Shown here piece by piece: positions 1 through 6,000 of a DNA stretch of 7,341 bases (position 1 is the first letter of the stretch; each line of letters starts with the position of its first letter). Source of the stretch: Crocinitomicaceae bacterium. Its GTDB lineage: Bacteria; Bacteroidota; Bacteroidia; Flavobacteriales_D; Crocinitomicaceae. The stretch spans positions 1 to 7,341 of the forward strand of contig NZQU01000026.1 in assembly GCA_002696025.1 (NCBI GenBank), given 5' to 3'. Under the pieces are notes generated by a model that made no database searches, was not told where the DNA came from, and saw nothing but the letters and a program-made list of their open reading frames with translations. The translations under genes were made by a program, and so were the position numbers.

Positions 1-172
1 CAAGGATCAAAAAGTTTCGACTATAAACTAGCGGATTCTGGTTCATTAGAACTTGCGTTAACAGATGTGATTCACACGGTGGAAGGAGAAGGCAGTACCC
101 CTGGTTGTTTTGTTGTCCAACCGACCTCGACGCACTCTGATGATTCGGAACCTCTTCCTGCTCCTGGGCGAT
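1..172. other. Compositionally foreign segment at the left edge (probable chimeric join)
   Basis: By hand count this stretch is about 48% GC, rising to about 60% over 121-170, while the next 60 bases are about 23% GC. It uses codons such as CCG, ACC, TCG and ACG that are rare in the rest of the window. In frame with BatD it encodes an open but unrecognised peptide rich in Pro, Ser, Thr and Asp in its second half. One reverse-strand frame is also open throughout. Nothing in it resembles a signal peptide or the start of a BatD, which would be expected here. The switch lies at about 165-180. I infer a join between unrelated DNAs, either an assembly or whole-genome-amplification chimera or a real rearrangement. 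The sequence alone does not separate these, and the function of the segment is unknown. Confidence 0.6.
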
Positions 173-1809
173 TTCAATACAGCATTGATCAAAAAGCAAA
201 AAATTTCAAATCACCAAATTTTAATGGATTACAAATATTGAGTGGTCCTAACCCCTCAACACAAAGCAGTTATACTTTTGTGAATGGAAAGAGTCAAAGC
301 AATATATCAACTACTTATTCTTTTTACCTCAAAGCAATAAAAGAAGGAACATATAATATAACTCCAGCTACAATAACAGCGAATAAACAAACTATTAAAA
401 GTGAACCTTTTACTCTTAAAGTAGTAAAAGGCAAACAAAAAAATCAAGCTCAACAGAAATCAATTTCTGACAACTTATTTATAAAAGTTGATGTAAGTAA
501 AAGAAAAATTACTGTGGGAGAGCAAATATTAGTTACATACAAATTGTTTACTCGTTTTGAATTACAAAACCCTGAAATTGCATCATTACCTTCTTTAAAT
601 GGATTTTGGACTAAAGACTTAAAAGTGTCTAGTCAATTTAAACGTGATGTAATTGATGGAATAGCTTATAATGTAGCAGTAATCAAAAAATCAGTACTAA
701 CTGCTCAAAAATCTGGAAAGTTAAGTATAGATCCTTTACAATTAAAATGCAATATTGTTATTCAAAATACCAATAATAATCGTGATCCATTTGCTAACTT
801 CTTTGGAAGACATTATAGTTTACAAGAAGAATTAATTAGTTCAAAACCTATAACTATTAATGTATCTGAGCTACCAGTTCCTCCTGCTAATTTTAATGGT
901 GCTGTAGGCGACATGAAAATAACATCATCAGTAGACAAGACAACAATTAATGCTAATGAGGCTATCAATTACAAGATAACAATTACTGGAACAGGAAATC
1001 TTGAATTAATTGAACCCTTAAACATTCCATTCCCAGAGGACTTTGAGGTATATGAACCTGAAATATCTGAAAAAATTTTTGAAGGAGGTTTAAAAAGAAG
1101 TATGAAAATATTTGAATATTTACTAATTCCAAGATACAAAGGAGAATATATCATTCCAGGAACAAATCTGATTGTCTATAATCCTAAAATCAAAAAATAT
1201 GAAACCAAAACATCAAATATTCATAAACTTTCAATAAATGCAAGTATTAATAATGAAAATACTGCTAATATTCAACAAATATTCAAGACTGAACAAAAAG
1301 ATATACATTACATAGCATCAACAACAAAATTAAAAAGAATAAATAGAAGTAGCATACCTCAAAAAATATTTTATTTAATATTCTTGCTACCGTTATTATT
1401 ATTATTAATCTTAAATATATATTATTTGATGATTTCTAAAACAAATAACAACATTTCTGATTTGAAAAAAAGAAAAGCAAATAAAATTGCACAAAAAAGA
1501 CTTAAAAATGCCAATAAATGTATCTCTAACTCTAATTTTGAAGGTTTTTACGAAGAAATTGAAAAATCACTTTGGGGATATTTTGCTGACAAATTTAAAG
1601 TAAGTTCAGCAAAATTATCAAAAGAAACTATAGCTAAGTATTTTAACTCATCAAAAATTGATAATAAGATAAAAGATCAATTTGTAGCGTTATTAAATGA
1701 GTGTGAATTGGCTCGATATGCTCCAAGAACAAAAAAAGATTCTCAAATGGATACTATATTGCAAAAAGCAAAAAAAATCATTATTGAAGTTGAAACTGCA
1801 TTAAAATGA
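1..1809 (+). CDS. batD: BatD, aerotolerance-operon membrane protein (5' end missing or replaced)
   Basis: BatD is part of the Bat system of Bacteroidota and spirochaetes, a set of periplasm-facing and membrane proteins encoded with a MoxR AAA+ ATPase and VWA proteins. It was named from reduced aerotolerance of Bacteroides mutants; its molecular role is unsettled. Homology begins at about 172 with the first beta-sandwich, including the typical NFKSPNFNG and GPNPSTQS-type segment and an NGKSQS segment (about 195-300). A second Ig-like part follows at about 466-870, then the NFNGAVGDM motif and a GTGNLELI segment (about 890-1015). One membrane helix (1366-1434) precedes a basic cytoplasmic tail with a helical FYEEIEKSLWGYFADKF stretch and the conserved CELARYAP motif (about 1702-1725). 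The frame is open to base 1, but codons before about 172 look foreign. The signal peptide and roughly the first 30-40 residues of a normal BatD are absent, so the GTG at 67 is not a credible start. It overlaps batE by ATGA. Confidence 0.88.
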   Translation, partial: QGSKSFDYKLADSGSLELALTDVIHTVEGEGSTPGCFVVQPTSTHSDDSEPLPAPGRFQYSIDQKAKNFKSPNFNGLQILSGPNPSTQSSYTFVNGKSQSNISTTYSFYLKAIKEGTYNITPATITANKQTIKSEPFTLKVVKGKQKNQAQQKSISDNLFIKVDVSKRKITVGEQILVTYKLFTRFELQNPEIASLPSLNGFWTKDLKVSSQFKRDVIDGIAYNVAVIKKSVLTAQKSGKLSIDPLQLKCNIVIQNTNNNRDPFANFFGRHYSLQEELISSKPITINVSELPVPPANFNGAVGDMKITSSVDKTTINANEAINYKITITGTGNLELIEPLNIPFPEDFEVYEPEISEKIFEGGLKRSMKIFEYLLIPRYKGEYIIPGTNLIVYNPKIKKYETKTSNIHKLSINASINNENTANIQQIFKTEQKDIHYIASTTKLKRINRSSIPQKIFYLIFLLPLLLLLILNIYYLMISKTNNNISDLKKRKANKIAQKRLKNANKCISNSNFEGFYEEIEKSLWGYFADKFKVSSAKLSKETIAKYFNSSKIDNKIKDQFVALLNECELARYAPRTKKDSQMDTILQKAKKIIIEVETALK

Positions 1810-2540
1810 AAAAAATAGTTTGTATATTATCAATATTTTGTTGCTTAACAACATTTGGCAAAGACTCTCTTTTTACAATAGCAAATAATGAATATTCAAA
1901 AAAAAATTATTTAGCTGCTATTAATTTATATGATAGTATTTTATCAAGTGGATATGCAAGCAGTGAGATTTTTTATAATTTAGGTAATTGTTATTACAAG
2001 AAACAAGATTGGGCAAATGCTATTTGGCATTATGAAAAAGCTCTAAAATTAGATTCAAAAAACAAAAAAGCTAAAGATAATTTAGAAATAACACAGCTAA
2101 AAATAGTTGATCAAATCGAATCATTACCTAAACTTTTTTACCAAATATGGTGGAACAAAATTATTACTTTCCTTAATACAAAAACTTGGCAAATACTTGC
2201 AATAATTTGTATCTGGATTGTGTTAATTGTTCAAATAGTAAATAGATTAAGAGGCAAAAAAACAACAAATCCTGTAAGATTTTTAAGCTTACTTTCTATT
2301 GTGCTTTTTTGCATAGCACTATTTTCATTTAAAGAAAAGCAAAGTGTCAATGAAGCAATTATTTTTTCGTCATCAGTAGTTGTTAATAGTGCTCCTTCAA
2401 ACAACAGTACTAATCTATTTACTCTTCATTCAGGAAGTAAAGTAGAGATAATTGATCAAATAGGAAATTGGATTAATATTCAACTTGTAAATGGAAATAG
2501 TGGATGGATAAAAGAATCTGAGTGTAAGATTTTAGACTAA
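1806..2540 (+). CDS. batE: BatE, TPR and SH3-domain protein of the aerotolerance operon
   Basis: The 244-residue product has the full BatE layout. Residues 1 to about 18 form a signal peptide (MKKIVCILSIFCCLTTFG). Two TPR units follow at about 20-87, with the YNLGNCYYK and A-Y-KAL-LD signatures. A Trp-rich linker (IWWNKI) leads to two membrane helices at about 129-147 and 159-176. A bacterial SH3-like domain at about 182-244 ends with the usual GWI motif. The ATG at 1806 overlaps the batD stop as ATGA, which points to translational coupling and fixes the start; no Shine-Dalgarno sequence is evident. TPR and SH3 parts suggest a scaffold that holds Bat proteins or cell-wall ligands on the outer face of the inner membrane; that role is inferred from domains and the operon. 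It appears to be the last gene of the Bat operon. Confidence 0.9.
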   Translation: MKKIVCILSIFCCLTTFGKDSLFTIANNEYSKKNYLAAINLYDSILSSGYASSEIFYNLGNCYYKKQDWANAIWHYEKALKLDSKNKKAKDNLEITQLKIVDQIESLPKLFYQIWWNKIITFLNTKTWQILAIICIWIVLIVQIVNRLRGKKTTNPVRFLSLLSIVLFCIALFSFKEKQSVNEAIIFSSSVVVNSAPSNNSTNLFTLHSGSKVEIIDQIGNWINIQLVNGNSGWIKESECKILD

Positions 2541-2565
2541 TTTAATTACAATCTAAGGAACAAAC

Positions 2566-2577
2566 TTTTTTTTTTTT
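2566..2577 (+). repeat. Homopolymer tract T(12) next to the promoter
   Basis: Twelve consecutive T residues end two bases before the -7 element. The tract lies in the spacer where a change in length would alter the distance between -33 and -7 elements. It could be a slippage site affecting transcription, or merely an AT-rich up-element-like stretch. The length may also be inexact, because homopolymers are prone to sequencing error. Confidence 0.75.
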
Positions 2578-2579
2578 CG

Positions 2580-2587
2580 TATATTTG
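2580..2587 (+). promoter_or_regulatory. Bacteroidota-type -7 promoter element (TATATTTG)
   Basis: TATATTTG is an exact match to the Bacteroidota primary-sigma -7 consensus TAnnTTTG. It would place a transcription start at about 2593-2596 and a short leader of roughly 13-16 bases before the ATG at 2609. No clear TTG-type -33 element is seen about 20 bases upstream; an A-rich stretch and the T tract occupy that place. The motif is short and AT-rich, so a chance match is possible, but its position between two units is right. Confidence 0.5.
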
Positions 2588-2608
2588 GCAGTTGTTAAAC
2601 CCACTTCA

Positions 2609-3049
2609 ATGAAAAAATACCTTTCTCTTATAAATATATTTTTTTTCTGCTTTTTTAGTACAAATCTAATAGGGTCTAACCAAGATGAATGGAATATATA
2701 TTTTGAAAATGATACTGTGAAAATTGAATATACTTATCAGCTATGTGATTTTTCTTCTACTGCAAATCAAGAAGTAGTTATTTTTAAATTTACGAATCTT
2801 ACCAATAAAAATATTTCTGTTAAATATAAAGCCAATATTTGGCATAATGATATATGTATCAATTGTGATCAAAATGAGGAGGGTTTTTATACAATACAAA
2901 TTGCTAGCAATGAAGTTGTTCTATTTGATTGTCATGACAAATGGAATGATGAAGTAATTTTTTCTGGTTTTGTATCAATTAAAGAAAAAACAAATTATAA
3001 ATCTCTAACAAAGTTTGAACTGAACAAAATTACTATTGTCTATGAATAA
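2609..3049 (+). CDS. Small secreted protein of unknown function, paired with the giant adhesin gene
   Basis: The product is 146 residues. An N-terminal signal peptide (MKKYLSLINIFFFCFFSTNLIGS, about residues 1-23) precedes a mature part of about 123 residues beginning NQDEW. The mature part is predicted mostly beta-strand, with a VVIFKFTNLTNKNISVKY segment recalling an Ig-like fold, and has Cys in LCDF, DICINCD and FDCHDK contexts that could form disulfides. It resembles conserved hypothetical proteins I associate with Flavobacteriia, but I cannot name a family or function. I chose the ATG at 2609 because it starts a proper signal peptide. The upstream in-frame TTG at 2585 lies inside the -7 element and would add eight polar residues. 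The end overlaps the giant adhesin start by 8 bp, so the two are probably translated from one message. A role as a partner or secretion aid for the adhesin is only inferred from position. Confidence 0.82.
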   Translation: MKKYLSLINIFFFCFFSTNLIGSNQDEWNIYFENDTVKIEYTYQLCDFSSTANQEVVIFKFTNLTNKNISVKYKANIWHNDICINCDQNEEGFYTIQIASNEVVLFDCHDKWNDEVIFSGFVSIKEKTNYKSLTKFELNKITIVYE

Positions 3050-6000
3050 GAAATCTTTATTATTAAGCATAGTATTACTAGTATTTTTCTTAAATAGTAA
3101 ATTTATATTTGGTCAGTGCGTTGTTTGTGTTGATGCACCTACACTTATAACTTGTGGTGAAACAGCTACATTAACAGGAGATGGTTACTTATCATCTATA
3201 TACTCAGATAATTTTAATTCACCATGGAATCAATCAAATCTTTGGGCAGATATTACACTTGGAGGAGGAGCAACCTCGACCTGTACTGGTTCAGCGACTA
3301 CAACTGTAAGTTGTGCAGGAACTGGAGTAGTACCTGCAGGTAACCATCTTTGGTTCAATGTTGGTTCAGCAACACCTAGACAAGCGTCTACTGTTCCAAT
3401 ACCAGTACCACTTGGTGGAAATGTTATTTTTGAATTTAAGATGGAAGCTCAATCAGCAGCAGGTTGTGATGGTCCTGATTTACTTAATGAAGGGATAATG
3501 TTACAATATTCAACAAATGGGATCACATGGGTAGATATGCCTGCAACAAGCTGGCCATTTAATCTTAATCCAATGCCTTTTACAAATGTTGCTTATTTTG
3601 GTCCGACTAATCCTGCTCTACAAAGTTTTACTACTTGGGCACAATACTCAGTGCCTATTCCAGTTGCAGCGTGGGGGCCAAATACAAGCTTTAGATGGAG
3701 TCAAACCTCAACTTCAGGACCAACTTTTGATTTATGGGGATTAGAAAATGTTAATATTCAAACTACTCCACCTGGTGGTACAACTTATACTTGGGAAAAT
3801 CTTTCTACGGGCTTAATTACTGCTAGCCAAACATTGACAGTAAACCCTACAGTTTCTACTAATTATGAATTTACATATACAAATGGTGGTGTTTCATGTA
3901 GTACTACAGCAGCTATAAATGTTGCTCCACCAGTAGTTACTCCTTCAATTACTAGCTCTGCAAACCCATGTCCAAATATATTAGATTTATCTGCAGATGT
4001 AAGTTTCAATACTTGTAATTACTCTATATATTTATATGATCAAGGAGGTGATGGCTGGGCAACTATTCCGCAAACTCCTACTTCAATTGACAATAGATTA
4101 GAAGTATTTATAGATGGTGTTTCTCAAGGCACATTCACGATGAGTCCTCCTGGTGCAGGTGCAGATCCATATGGACCTAACTCTGATCAGTATGGACCTG
4201 TTATATACACTTTTCCTGTAACTGCTGGAGGAACATTTCAAGTTGACTTCTTAAGTGGAGGGCCTAACCCAAATGAATGTGCATATTTTGTTACGGATAA
4301 TCAAGGTAATCTTATAACTAATGCTACAGGAAATATTATTTCATCAATGGGAATTACAGGTCAACCTAATTACCCAGCAATTCCTTTTCCTCCTGCTTTA
4401 GGATATGCTGCTTCGCCAGCATTTAATGTTACACCTATAAGTTTTGGACCAGTAGCATCTGTATGCCCTACAACAAACTCATATAATTATTCATGGCTTA
4501 CTTCACCAGGAGGACTTACTACTGGTATTACTTCTCCTCTAAATTCCACTACAACAGTAAGCGTATATCCTGGACCTCAAGATTATGAAGTATGTATAAC
4601 AGATCAATCAAATCCTGGATGTGTAGGATGTAGTACAATTACAGTACCTGGAAATCCAAGCATTACTACATTTGACTTTAGCATTACATCAAATAATCCT
4701 TTATGTAGTAATGGGTCAAACATTTTAAACTTTTTAATTACAGAAACAAGCGGAACTTTAACACCTGGTAGTGGTAATTATTCATTTGATATTGTTGATG
4801 GTAGTGGTACTATTATAAACCCTGTACCAATTACTTGTACCGGATTTCCATATGCTGGTTTTATAACAATACCTTTAATCTCTGGAAGCTATGATTTTGA
4901 TATCTTAACAATTACAAATACAGGAAACTTATGCCAAATATATCCAACAACAACACCAAGCTTACAAACTCTTGTTATTAATGATCCTCCAAATGCTGGA
5001 TTTGTTATAACTGATCCTATTAACCTATGTCAAAATGAAGGTCCAAACTTTTATTTACCTAATGCTATAGGAGGACCTCCTGATTTTAACGGAGTATGGA
5101 GTGATGCTGGAGGAGGCAATCCAGATCCAACTCTTCCATTCAACAGCTTTAATTACTCACTTGACCCTGCTATTCTTCCTGTAGGAAACTATCTATATCA
5201 ATATACAGTACCCCCACTTCCAGGGTGCCCATCACCAGCTTTTGTTCAAACTACTGTAATAATTGACGCCGCACCTACCGCAGGATCACTTCCTACATCT
5301 TTTTCTATTTGTTCCTACAATTTACCATTAGACCTTAATACTCTTTTTAATACACTACCAGTTCCATTTTCTGGAATAAGCTGGGAAAACATTACTAGTA
5401 GTGGCTCTGCAACTCCAATTGGAAGTGGTATTCCAATTCTAAATCCAAATACTTGGAATGCCTCTGCTGGAACCTATCTTTTAAGGTGTATTGCAAATCC
5501 TTCTGCTTCATGTCCTAATCAGGATATTGAGGAAATTACAATAATTATCTCTAATCCACCTACCTCAACTCTCAGTACTAGTGATCCAAACAATCAAGTC
5601 TGCACAAATGATTTAGTAAATTTAGATTTTGGTATAATTGGTGGAATTGGTAATTATAACATCAGTTATCTTGATCCTAATAATACTTTGCAAAATGTCA
5701 CTGTTGATCAAAATAGCAATTTGGTTAGTAGTGGCACACCTGTAATAATTTCAACTTTATCTGCAGGAACACTAACATACACTATAGCACAAATTGAAGA
5801 AATAAGCACAGGATGTATTGATGCTACTCCTTCTTCGGTAACACTTACTGTTTTTCAATCTCCATATGCAGGAATAACAACTGCAAATACTATTTGTGAA
5901 GATGATTTTACTTTATATGATCTTAATAACGATCCTGCTTTCTTTCCTACTGGAGGTGACGCTGGAGGGATCTGGAGTTTTGGAGGAAACCCTATTATTG

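Larger units (their letters stand above)
2541..2608 (+). other. Intergenic region between batE and the small secreted-protein gene
   Basis: These 68 bases separate the Bat operon from the next transcription unit. They contain a 12-T homopolymer (2566-2577) followed two bases later by a Bacteroidota -7 element. A weak TTAGA/TCTAA inverted repeat (2532-2536 and 2552-2556) overlaps the batE stop, but its stem is only 5 bp and AT-rich. No convincing terminator for batE is visible, so read-through from batE is possible. Confidence 0.6.

Noticed and set aside
67..69. GTG as the start codon of batD
   Set aside because: It lies in the foreign-looking segment, is not followed by a signal peptide, and the frame is open upstream to base 1. 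BatD homology starts only at about 172.
969..1154. A 61-codon reverse-strand open frame inside batD
   Set aside because: It lies wholly opposite a well-supported gene, has no homology I recognise, and is a by-product of AT-rich codons.
2532..2577. Rho-independent terminator for batE using the T(12) tract
   Set aside because: The only inverted repeat is 5 bp, AT-rich, has a 15-base loop, overlaps the batE stop and is separated from the T tract by about nine bases, so no stable hairpin directly precedes the Ts.
2585..2587. TTG as the start of the small secreted protein
   Set aside because: It is part of the TATATTTG promoter element and would add eight residues before a good signal peptide; ATG at 2609 is preferred.
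3105..3119. Lipoprotein signal (Cys 26 after FGQ) in the giant protein
   Set aside because: The residue before Cys is Gln, not Gly, Ala or Ser, and the spacing does not fit a lipobox. Ordinary signal-peptidase cleavage before Q25 is more likely.
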